NCBI GenBank assembly: GCA_028752905.1
Contig: JAQNBH010000003.1
Coordinates: forward strand, 4,830,204 to 4,894,203
DNA length: 64,000 nucleotides
Direction: 5' to 3'
Source of the DNA: Cladorhizidae sp. MBARI D1340-BT2
Lineage: Eukaryota > Porifera > Demospongiae > Poecilosclerida > Cladorhizidae
Below the pieces are notes generated by a model that saw nothing but the letters and a program-made list of their open reading frames with translations, made no database searches and was not told the origin of the DNA. Shown here one piece after another: positions 50,670-60,779 of this stretch; position 1 is the first letter of the stretch, and every line of letters starts with the position of its first letter. The position numbers and the translations under genes are program-made.

Positions 50670-51355
50670 AGGTGTGTGCACCTCTGTGGATGTAACCCTG
50701 TAGGACACCTCTGTGGATGCAACCCTGTAGGACACCTCTGTGGATGCAACCCTGAGGACACCTCTATGGATGTAACCCTGTAGGACACCTCTGTGGATGC
50801 AACCCTGTAGGACACCTCTGTGGATGCAACCCTGTAGGACACCTCTGTGGATGCAACCCTGTAGGACACCTCTGTGGATGCAACCCTGTAGGACACCTCT
50901 GTGGATGCAACCCTGTAGGACACCTCTGTGGATGCAACCCAGTAGGTGCACCTCTGTGGATGCAACCCTGAGGACACCTCTGTGGATGCAACCCTGTAGG
51001 ACACCTCTGTGGATGCAACCCTGTAGGACACCTCTGTGGATGCAACCCTGTAGGACACCTCTGTGGATGTAACCCTGTAGGACACCTCTGTGGATGCAAC
51101 CCTGTAGATGCACCTCTGTGGATGCAACCCTGTAGGACACCTCTGTGGATGTAACCCTGTAGGACACCTCTGTGGATGCAACCTTGTAGGACACCTCTGT
51201 GGGTGCAACCCTGTAGGACACCTCTGTGGGTGCAACCCTGTAGGACACCTCTGTGGGTGCAACCCTGTAGGACACCTCTGTGGGTGCAACCCTGTAGGTG
51301 CACCTCTGTGGGTGAAACCCTGTAGGACACCTCTGTGGGTGCAACATGGTATGTG
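50670..51355. repeat. 27-bp minisatellite, about 25 copies (intron 2)
   Basis: The unit begins CTCTGTGGATGCAACCCTGT, followed by AGGACAC. The last copies share a GGGTGC variant. Confidence 0.96.
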
Positions 51356-51829
51356 TGCCACATGACATTCTCTGCATCACTTAATTTAATGTGGAGTAAA
51401 AAGATTCAGAACTTGGCTTCCTTCTTTCCTTGGTACGAGGAGAGGTCGGGCTTCACAGAGAAAGCATTTTCTCTCGTTGCAGTTTTATGATGCCAGCCAT
51501 CCACATTGACACTAGCTCCTTCCGTCGGCATCAACTCCACCCATTTAGAGCCACCAACGATTACAGGACAAGATAATGATTAGTGTTGCCAGGCACTTGG
51601 CAACACTAACTACTATCATTTACCACCATCACACGGCTGACTCCACTTGGACTTGAGCATGCTATTTGAAACGTTATCACCTTACCACATCTACTGTGAA
51701 ACTCATGTGTTTCCCTTACGAGTAAACTGTGAGTCAGAGAGCTGAGTTAATTCATCCACAATATATCTGTTGGAGAATGAATCAAGTTTGTGGTAATGTA
51801 AGCCACTCCCCACATTCCATCACACTTGG
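51356..51829. other. Unique intron 2 sequence
   Basis: About 470 bp, including the phrase ACTTGAGCATGCTATTTGAA, which recurs at about 52252. No gene was recognised. Confidence 0.5.
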
Positions 51830-52255
51830 CCGAGCCGTACACACTTAACCCTTCGTCACACTTAGCTGTACATACTTAACCCTTCATCACACTTGGATGA
51901 GCACCCTTAACCCTAAATCACACTTAGCCGTACACACTTAACCCTTCATCACACTTGGACAAGCACCCTTAACCCTTCATCACACTTAACCCTTCATCAC
52001 TCTTGGACAAGCACCCTTAACCCTTCATCACACTTAGCCGTACACACTTAACCTTTCATCACACTTAGCCATACACACTTAACCCTTCACACTTGGCCGT
52101 ACACACTTAACCCTTCATCAGACTTGGACGAGCACACTTAACCCTCAATCAGACTTAGCCGTACACACTTAACCCTTCATCACACTTGGACGAGCACCCT
52201 TAACCCTCAATTACACTTAGCCGTACACACTTAACCCTTCATCGCACTTGGACTT
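51830..52255. repeat. About 31-bp CTTAACCC-containing array, about 14 copies (intron 2)
   Basis: The unit alternates CACACTTGGACGAGCACCCT and CACTTAGCCGTACACA, each followed by TTAACCCTTCATCA. Confidence 0.92.
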
Positions 52256-52541
52256 GAGCATGCTATTTGAAACACCCTGTCCTGCCTCACCACAACTATT
52301 GTAAGACTCGTGTGTAGTCTCTCTGCAAGCAACACGAGCCAATCAGCTGAAAAATGAGCGCAACTTTCCCACCTTCAAATTTTTTCTTTCCCCAATTTTT
52401 TTTTAATGTGACAAGGGGGAGGGGGTGGATAAAGTTTGTGCGAGCACTGAACATTTACACACTAAAATTAACATTTCATTTGCATTTCATTCTAACAAAT
52501 CTCTCATCCCAATTAACATTTTGTAAACCACTCTCTCTCAC

Positions 52542-52723
52542 CTTGATTCCTTCTTTCCTGAGAGCCTCGATGCTCTCCTTCATGACTGAGAATTTGGGCT
52601 CCATTACTTCCACCTCGAGTTGGACACGTTCCTCGTTATAGGGACCCATCATGCAATATTGGTCACCTAACTCTGCCATGGTTACGCCAGCCTTGCTGCG
52701 GATGACGGTGTAGATGCCGCCAA
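52542..52723 (-). CDS. GYS: Glycogen synthase exon 2
   Basis: The exon is 182 nt: two bases completing Val25, then 60 codons from GGIYTVIRSKAG to EALRKEGIK. The acceptor is a strong pyrimidine tract ending TTCTAG, and the donor is AAG|GTGAGA. The text aligns with the animal GYS segment VGGIYTVLQTKA...GDNYFLVGPY, here GDQYCMMGPYNEE. It forms the start of the N-terminal Rossmann-like domain. Phase is 1 on entry and 0 on exit. Confidence 0.95.
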
Positions 52724-52830
52724 CTAGAAGCAAGAGAGAACAGCTGGGTGGAGAGCTAATTGCAAGGCTAGAAGAAACACTAGACAGACGTCTTAAAAAT
52801 TGCATTGGTAGCTTATCAGTAGCTTATCAA

Positions 52831-52863
<33 letters not shown>

Positions 52864-52949
52864 TTGTTGATATCTTGTGCACTAAGAATGCAACAAAAAT
52901 TCCAGCATTATGTCATCATGATGACATCATGAATATTGTGCGATTGGAT

Positions 52950-53165
52950 TACTCAAGCCTTTGCCCTAGCTCTAACATCATCCTCTCCCTCGCCAGTGTC
53001 CCAGCCCTAGCCCCAAGCCATTGCCCTAGCCCTAGAATCACCTTCACCCTCGTCAGTGTCCCAGCCCTAGTCCCAAGCCATTGCCCTAGCCCTAGCATCA
53101 CCCTCACCCTCGCCACTATCCCAGCCCTAGCCTCAAGCCATCACCCTCGCCATCCCATGCCCTGG
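52950..53165. repeat. About 60-bp CCCTAGCC-rich repeat, three copies (intron 1)
   Basis: Copies contain TGCCCTAGCCCTAGCATCAC and GTGTCCCAGCCCTAG. An AAT run (52829-52864) lies just before it, and an inverted TCATGATGACATCATGA phrase matches the one near 47040. Confidence 0.88.
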
Positions 53166-53329
53166 GCCTAACCCTCGCAATTAAAATGACCCCAAAATGG
53201 CCCCATTTCTCTACTTCCCTGACCCTAATCCCAAGACGTTGCCCTGGCCCTAACACTAGCTGAAGACCCAAACCCATAGAACTGATGTCTACAGCATTGA
53301 TGAGGTCATCCTTAGAAGTTGGCATGGAA

Positions 53330-53970
53330 GATTGGCCCAGTAATGACCTAAACACACACCACACAGCCTCTGACAGTTGCTGTTGCAGTGGGGCCTAGTA
53401 ATGACCTAAACACACACCACACAGCCTCTGACAGTTGCTGTTGTAGTGGGGCCCAGTAATGACCTAAACACACACCACACATCCTCTGACAGTTGCTGTT
53501 GCAGTGGGGCCTAGTAATGACCTAAACACACACCACACAGCCTCTGACAGTTGCTGTTGCAGTGGGGCCTAGTAATGACCTAAACACACACCACACAGCC
53601 TCTGACAGTTGCTGTTGCAGTGGGGCCCAGTAATGACCTAAACACACACCACACAGCCTCTGACAGTTGCTGTTGCAGTGGGGCCCAGTAATGACCTAAA
53701 CACACACCACACAGCCTCTGACAGTTGCTGTTGCAGTGGGGCCCAGTAATGACCTAAACACACACCACACAGCCTCTGACAGTTGCTGTTGCAGTGGGGC
53801 CCAGTATGACCTAAACACACACCACACAGCCTCTGACATTTGCTGTTGCAGTGGGGCCCAGTAATGACCTAAACACACACCACACAGCCTCTGACATTTG
53901 CTGTTGCAGTGGGGCCCAGTAATGACCTAAACACACACCACACACACTCTGACAGTTGCTGTTGCAGTCA
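53330..53970. repeat. 58-bp minisatellite, 11 copies (intron 1)
   Basis: The unit begins CAGTGGGGCCCAGTAATGAC and includes AACACACACCACACAGCC. Copies are nearly identical. Confidence 0.96.
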
Positions 53971-54124
53971 TGGAGGATATACTTCATCTGTGTTTCTGCA
54001 CGACTTACATGTATATACTGTGCATTAATGACAAGCCTACCATACATGTGCAGTGCAGCCAGCACCTTTTGGGCTACTAGGGACTACGCCAGAATGCCAT
54101 AATGAAAGTCACTGATCAATCCTG

Positions 54125-55530
54125 GAATCAGTGCCAGTGCTAGGGTGGCTATGGCCAGGGCCAGGGGATTCTGGGCTAGGAATATTCTTAGAACTAGGCT
54201 AGGGGGCATGTGAGGTCCATGCCGTGGGGAATTCTGGAACTAGGCCAGGGCTAGGGGTATTCCGGAACTAGGCCAGGGCTAGGGGTATTCCGGAACTAGG
54301 CCAGGGCTAGGGGTATTCTGGAACTAGGCCAGGGCTAGGGGAATTCTGGAACTAGGCCAGGGCTAGGGGAATTCTGGAACTAGGCCAGGGCTAGGGGTAT
54401 TCTGGAACTAGGCCAGGACTAGGGGTATTCTTGAACTAGGCCAGGGCTAGGGGTATTCTTGAACTAGGCCAGGGCTAAGGGTATTCTGGAACTAGGCCAG
54501 GGCTAAGGGTATTCTGGAACTAGGCCAGGGCTAAGGGTATTCTTGAACTAGGCCAGGGCTAAGGGTATTCTTGAACTAGGCCAGGGCTAGGGTATTCTTG
54601 AACTAGGCCAGGGCTAAGGGTATTCTTGAACTAGGCCAGGGTATTCTTGAACTAGGGTATTCTGGAACTAGGCCAGGGCTAAGGGTATTCTTGAACTAGG
54701 CCAGGGCTAGGGGTATTCTGGAACTAGGCCAGGGCTAGGGGTATTCTGGAACTAGGCCAGGGCTAAGGGTATTCTGGAACTAGGCCAGGGCTAAGGGTAT
54801 TCTTGAACTAGGCCAGGACTAGGGTATTCTGGAACTAGGCCAGGGCTAGGGTATTCTGGAACTAGGCCAGGACTAGTGGTATTCTTGAACTAGGCCAGGG
54901 CTAAGGGTATTCTGGAACTAGGCCAGGGCTAAGGGTATTCTGGAACTAGGCCAGGGCTAGGGTATTCTTGAACTAGGCCAGGGCTAAGGGTATTCTGGAA
55001 CTAGGCCAGGGTATTCTTGAACTAGGCCAGGGCTAGGGTATTCTTGAACTAGGCCAGGGCTAAGGGTATTCTGGAACTAGGCCAGGGTATTCTTGAACTA
55101 GGCCAGGGCTAGGGTATTCTTGAACTAGGCCAGGGCTAGGGGTATTCTGGAACTAGGCCAGGGCTAAGGGTATTCTGGAACTAGGCCAGGGCTAAGGGTA
55201 TTCTGGAACTAGGCCAGGGCTATGGGTATTCTTGAACTAGGCCAGGGCTAGGGGTATTCTTGAACTAGGCCAGGGCTAGGGGTATTCTTGAACTAGGCCA
55301 GGGCTAAGGGTATTCTTGAACTAGGCCAGGACTAGGGGTATTCTGGAACTAGGCCAGGGCTAAGGGTATTCTGGAACTAGGCCAGGGCTAGGGGTATTCT
55401 GGAACTAGGCCAGGGCTAGGGGTATTCTGGAACTAGGCCAGGGCTAGGGGTATTCTGGAACTAGGCCAGGGCTAAGGGTATTCTGGAACTAGGCCAGGGC
55501 TAAGGGTATTCTGGAACTAGGTCAGGACTA
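54125..55530. repeat. 28-bp CTAGGGG-containing minisatellite, about 50 copies (intron 1)
   Basis: The unit begins GAACTAGGCCAGGGCTAGGG, followed by GTATTCTG. G/A (AGGGG/AAGGG) and CTGG/CTTG variants are interspersed. Confidence 0.96.
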
Positions 55531-56059
55531 GGGACATCTTGGGATAGCACCAGCTGCAGTATCACGAGATACAAGCATTTCAGGATCCATGATGTACAAT
55601 CAGTCTCACCCTCACTAGAGACACCCTGGGATAAACCGAGTATATATCCCAGAGAATCCATCCAAAGTGGTCCTAAAAACGGTTGCAGCAATACAGGACA
55701 TCTCTCAACAAACCCTCCCCATGCCCAGAACCACGCTCACCCATACACCTGCATCGATTATTATTAGGCTAACAACCCAATCGTAGCAGCTCCTCCCAGT
55801 CCTTTCCCCATTACATCATCTGGAATAGGGAGACAAGGTAGAAGAAGGCTTGCCCTACGGCATTGCCACTATCAGGTACCTGAACAGAGGGATTTCGTTT
55901 TGCATGTAGAATACCAACATTCTTCATAGCTGGAATCCAATCCTCAAGTTTTAACGAAAGTGTGGTTTTGAACTCGTGATGGTTCAAATCGTAACTGAAC
56001 AATGATCGAGTTGAAGGATTCTTTAGTGAGTTGGCTGGTAGTGTCACCCTCTAACACAG
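55531..56059. other. Unique intron 1 sequence
   Basis: About 530 bp. No gene was recognised. Confidence 0.5.
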
Positions 56060-56450
56060 CTACAGACTGAAGTGAATATACGCTTCACGTATATTTCCTG
56101 GGTGAGCGTCTCCTGCCATACAATGTGCAGACTGAAGTGAATATACGCTTCACGTATATTTCCTGGGTGAGTGTCCCCTGCCGTAACATGTGCAGACTGA
56201 AGTGAATATACGCTTCACGTATATTTCCTGGGTGAGTGTCTCCTGCCGTGCAATGTGCAGACTGAAGTGAATATACACTCCACGCATATTTCCTGGGTGA
56301 GCGTCCCCTGCCATACAATGTGGAGACTGAAGTGAATATACGCTTCACGTATATTTCCTGGGTGAGTGTCCCCTGCCATACAATGTGCAGACTGAATGTA
56401 CACTCCACATACATTTCCTGGGTGAGCGTCTCCTGCCGTACAATGTGCTA
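56060..56450. repeat. 65-bp repeat with an internal hairpin, six copies (intron 1)
   Basis: The unit includes CAGACTGAAGTGAATATACG and CTTCACGTATATTTCCTGGG. GAATATACG can pair with CGTATATTTC across a short loop in most copies. Confidence 0.94.
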
Positions 56451-56734
56451 GGATGTTCTCTGTTGGTATAGCTTCTTTGTTTTCCTTCTTTCCTTCTTCT
56501 TCATAAAAGTGGGAACAAGGTGGGAACTGTATAATCCCCCCCCCCCCCCGTCCACGTGCCTATACCATAGTCCACGCTCTACAAATATGCCTTAGAAGTG
56601 GTAGCCCTAGACTATGCCCTAGAAGTGGAAAACCACAGACTGGCCACTCCCTCAGATATTGCCCTAGGCTAGAGCTCGCTCGATATAGTCAGACATCTGT
56701 GTATTGGGTTGGTGCGGTGGTGTCCTGGACAATC

Positions 56735-57368
56735 ACAGGACATCTATGAACAATCTCAGGACGTCTATGAACAGTCTCAGGACATCTATGAACAATCTCA
56801 GGACGACAATGAACAATCTCAGGACGACTAAGAACAATCTCAGGACGTCTATGAACAATCTCAGGACGTCTATGAACAATCTCAGGATGACTATGAACAA
56901 TCTCAGGACATCTATGAACAATCTCACGATGTCTATAGGACGACTAAGAACAATCTCAGGACATCTATGAACAATCTCAGGACAACTATGAACAATCTCA
57001 GGACGTCTATGAACAATCTCAGGACATCTAGGAACAATCTAAGGACGTCTATGAACAGTCTCAGGACATCTATGAACAATCTCAGGACATCTATGAACAG
57101 TCTCAGGACATCTATGAACAATCTCAGGATGACAATGAACAATCTCAGGACGACTATGAACAATCTCAGGATGTCTATGAACAATCTCAGGACATCTATG
57201 AACAATCTAAGGACATCTATGAACAGTCTCAGGACATCTATGAACAATCTCAGGATGACAATGAACAATCTCAGGACGACTATGAACAATCTCAGGATGT
57301 CTATGAACAATCTCATGATGTCTATGAACAATCTCAGGACATCTATGAACAATCTCAGGACGTCTATA
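56735..57368. repeat. 21-bp minisatellite, about 30 copies (intron 1)
   Basis: The unit is AACAATCTCAGGACGTCTAT plus G. The period of 7 codons leaves long open frames on both strands (NNLRTSM and RLFIDVL repeats), which are artefacts. Confidence 0.96.
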
Positions 57369-57921
57369 CATCCCAAACTCAAGAGTTGCTGCCCACTCAA
57401 CCCTCAACTTTGAACCCTGAGATGAACCTGGGATTGCCCATGGCATCGTAGGACATTATTATAGCCTATTATAGCCTATGCACTCGCACTAAAAGGTACA
57501 TCAAGCCTTTCTCATGTGATTCCTGTTTTCTTATAGGAGACCCTTTACCTATCATGAGTTGTGTGTGTGTGTGGCCAAGGTAACTGTATATACAGACCTC
57601 GAATCTAACCTTGTGAGTTGCATGCCTAGTTACAGGAGACCCCTTACCTCGTGCAAGTTCTCTACACATCCAGTATACCTCATGTGAGTTGTGTGTGTCT
57701 AGTGTATTGGAAACCCTTTCCCCATGTGACGGCACATGTGGATCGTGAGGCTGCTGGGATAAAACTGCTTATTCGTCACATCTACCAGGTAATCTGCATA
57801 GCTTAGCTGCGCACTGACTTGTGCAGTTCCAGATGCAAGCTTTATGCCCAGAAACACAAATACCATGAGATATGAACGCCAAAGATAAAGATAGTTAGTG
57901 GCATGAATTTCTACTGTCCTT
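57369..57921. other. Intron 1 sequence with a diverged short repeat
   Basis: Three loosely similar stretches contain GGAGACCCxTTACCT and GAGTTGTGTGTG (57535-57720). Otherwise unique. Confidence 0.45.
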
Positions 57922-58613
57922 CATGTATAATATATGTTCCATCCAATCTATGAATCTGCCCAATCTATAGATTGTGCTGCACAATCTATGGATGCCCATC
58001 TATTGCCTGCCAATCAATACACTTCAAACATGGTAGCATATTAACACCCTTTGCAACAGAGAAACAGAGAAAGTGATGATTGCAACTGTGATGCAGAAAA
58101 AAGTGATACTGAGAAAAAGTTCCAAGTTCCACATGGACTTGGCAGATAAAGAACTATAAAGTGACATGGCAAGTGTAGCTAGAGCAAAAATATATATTTG
58201 AGGAATATTGCTCTGTCAAAAAAGATATAATGCACAGTTTGTAATACTGCACAGTTTGTAATACCCACGAACACTCGCACAACTGCTATAGTCCCCAAAT
58301 GTAGAGAAACTTGCCTCACAAACAGCTCTTCTCCCTTCTTCTCTTTTCGTGGGAGTAGTGTAGGCTTTGTAAATTCCCGTCGACTATCCCATATTGTGTG
58401 GGTGGGTTTGGATATTTGGCTTGCATACTCGCTCAGTATAACTAGTCGATAATAAGTACTGGTCGATATGTTCCATCCAATCTATGAATCTGTTGCAAAG
58501 GGTGTTAATATGCTACCATGTTTTGATTAGCAGGCAATAGATTGGCATTCATAGATTGTGCAGCACAATCTATAGATTGGGCAGATTCATAGATTGGATG
58601 GAACATATACATG
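57922..58613. mobile_element. Terminal-inverted-repeat element of about 690 bp
   Basis: The left arm (57922-58058; TATGTTCCATCCAATCTATG...TGCCTGCCAATC...AACACCCTTTGCAAC) is matched in inverted order by the right arm (58491-58613; GTTGCAAAGGGTGTTAATAT...CAATCTATAGATTGGGCAG...GGATGGAACATATACATG). An extra copy of the outer 27 bp sits at the inner edge of the right arm (about 58466). The 400-bp core has no recognised protein, so it is probably non-autonomous. Confidence 0.85.
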
Positions 58614-60165
58614 TCTCCAGGCATACTAGAACTGTAATATGGATGTATAACTCCACCTGGTCGATGGCACTGCCACCAGCAGCAGCGGACATTCTCTCCC
58701 CTTCAGGTTACATGCCCACGATCAACTACCATTGAGTCGGATATCTTCGAGGGTCGTAGACTGTGACCAGCATGAGAATACGTGGGGGTGATTTTTCGTG
58801 GATTGTGTATACCATATATGGTGAGGTCGCACTATGGAATGCCACAAATTGACTGAAATATTCGCGGATTGGATTCTAACAGCAAAAATTAAATCCTTGG
58901 AAAATGTCTCGCAATTTGGTATCTGGACCTGCTCTGGACAATCCAGGGAAGCTATGGGACAGTTGGACACCAGTTGTGCATGCAATAACGAGCTAAAAAT
59001 GCCGTGGTTTGACCATCAAAATAAATCCTCCTCTAGTAGCTATCACTAGCTTCAACTACACCAAAGAAAGGTCCTTCCACAGCACCAGATGGACACAATA
59101 CAGACTAGACCAGTACCCGCAATGCATGGCAACAATGTTGTACTCTGCTTCTGTTGCACACTTTCTAGACAAAGAGTCTGAACATGCCATATATCCTCTA
59201 TTATTAACTTCATGGGGAGCCTGGCTGCACAGACTATTCGAGGAGCGTCCTCTATTATTTTTACAATAACCACACATTCACACACAGACATGAGCTGGTG
59301 TTGCCTGTATGCACGTAACAGATCACCAATATCAATCCGGTAACAAAAGCTATCATGGTCTACTCGAGTTTCGACTTCCTTCCAGACCTGCTTCGTCTGT
59401 CGCAAAACACCAGCCCCTTCTTCCTTGTGAAGTTTGACCATCTTCTGTGAGAGTACCTGCAGCACTCGATGCTACTGTACCTGTCTAAACGTTTAATGTG
59501 TGTGGTCATCTTCTGAGCCAATACCCTCCCGGAAATACTGCACCCTTTAAAAATAATCAAGGGCAACTTCGCAGGCTACTCCTCAGATGTGGTATCCCTT
59601 AGCCATTCTGCTCACAGATTGATACCTAGAGACCGTTATGATTGTATGTCTTTTTAATAGAGCCAGGTTTTCCTTGTGAGTCTCCACTGCAGTGTAACGG
59701 AGGTGGCAGTCATCTCGAGGATGTGCATAAATTATTTATAACAATGGGAAAGTTATCAGGGGTGTGGTTTATTTGCGGGTAGCTAATTAATACGTCAGCA
59801 ATTTTCACAGCAATTTTATCGCACATGCATACACAACATGCACATGCATGTATTTACCACCAGTAACATCACACTTACAAAGCGCACAGAGGGCAACATT
59901 ATTTGATATCCAGGGGTCAAAATTCTTATTATAACATCCTCCTACCACATCCTCCTACCATTGATGTGGTATTGCTATTAGCCATAGCAAAAGTGCTCAT
60001 ACAAAAGGGACTATAATGGTTAGTTACTGAGGATACAAGACATCACATCCCAAACTGCATAACTCTGAGAAAACGAAATCATTTTGTTGTTGTTGGCTGC
60101 CGAAACCATTCCAAAGCTACGTAGCTCCAAACATAATTAACTACACACTAGAAAGTTTCACATAC
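58614..60165. other. Mostly unique intron 1 sequence
   Basis: About 1.5 kb next to exon 1. A minus-strand frame at 59052-59465 (137 codons) contains HDSFCYRIDIGDLLRAYR and is not recognised. It may be chance or an old insertion. Confidence 0.4.
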
Positions 60166-60238
60166 CTTTATTTGCTACTTCCCATGCGATTTCGAAGGTG
60201 AACCTGTAGGGTTCTGCCACATCTTCAAATTCTGCCAT
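60166..60238 (-). CDS. GYS: Glycogen synthase exon 1 (start codon)
   Basis: This exon encodes 24 residues beginning MAEFEDVAEPYRF and ending EIAWEVANK, plus the first base of the next Val codon. The donor is G|GTATGTG. Met at 60238 is preceded in frame by a TAA at 60266-60268, which supports this start. A possible acceptor (TTTGCAG) 10 nt upstream of the ATG means a further 5' exon cannot be excluded. The EVANK lysine and the following GG-I-Y belong to the GT3 sugar-nucleotide-binding loop. Compared with vertebrate GYS1, the short N-terminus has no serine-rich segment before the acidic stretch. Confidence 0.93.
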
Positions 60239-60560
60239 TAATGCCTGCAAATCCCTTGGGAAACTTTACAAATTTCTACCAAGAGCAAGTTGTACACTGC
60301 AGCATTAAAGCTTGGGCCAGCCAAGCGAGCACAGGTAGTCGGTAAAGGGTCACGCTCGCTCTCCCATCCGTCATGTTTTCCGTGCTAAGGTTAAGGGCTA
60401 CAAACTACGAGCTCCGCGTATCTCACTCCGTCGCACACTTGAGATATGCGGAGTACTCAAGTCAGGGGGGAGGAACAGGGGGGGCGGAGGGGGCGGCCAT
60501 CTGACCAATATTTTGGACCAACTGTATCTTGTGTTAATAATTATGGAACTGGTGCATTGT
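60239..60560 (-). promoter_or_regulatory. Probable 5' UTR and promoter region of GYS
   Basis: Immediately upstream of the start codon is a short stretch with an in-frame TAA (60266-60268), followed by a relatively CpG-rich block at about 60340-60490 (GGTCACGCTCGCT, CTCCGCGTATC, CCGTCGCAC). No clear TATA box was seen. The region separates GYS from the divergent hAT remnant. A G-rich run at 60463-60500 may be the eroded end of that transposon. Transcription start cannot be placed from sequence alone. Confidence 0.35.
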
Positions 60561-60779
60561 TTACTTAAAATACTATTTTACCTTAGATGTGGCCAGTCAC
60601 TAGCTGTATTTAAAATTAACACCCACTTAACCAGTCATTGATTGTTACATGAGATGATGATGTCACTGAGTGACTTGTTTAATGGTGCATGCACACTGCC
60701 AGAGCAGGTGAGCACTGAGCACATGGCAATAATTAGCTATGATTGCATGACAGTCTTTCTCTGTGTGTAATCAGTCACC

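Noticed and set aside
52714..52932. Plus-strand frame starting MPPTRSKREQ over exon 2
   Set aside because: It is the antisense of the exon 2 boundary running into an AAT repeat.
59052..59465. 137-codon minus-strand frame in intron 1
   Set aside because: No recognisable family, overlapping alternative frames of similar length, and no splice or start evidence; left as uncertain intron sequence.
60460..60500. G-rich CAGGGGGGAGG / CAGGGGGGGCGG as left TIR of the hAT element
   Set aside because: The nearest candidate on the other side (reverse of TTGGGTCCTTCCCTCC near 62995) matches only loosely, and no 8-bp target duplication was found.
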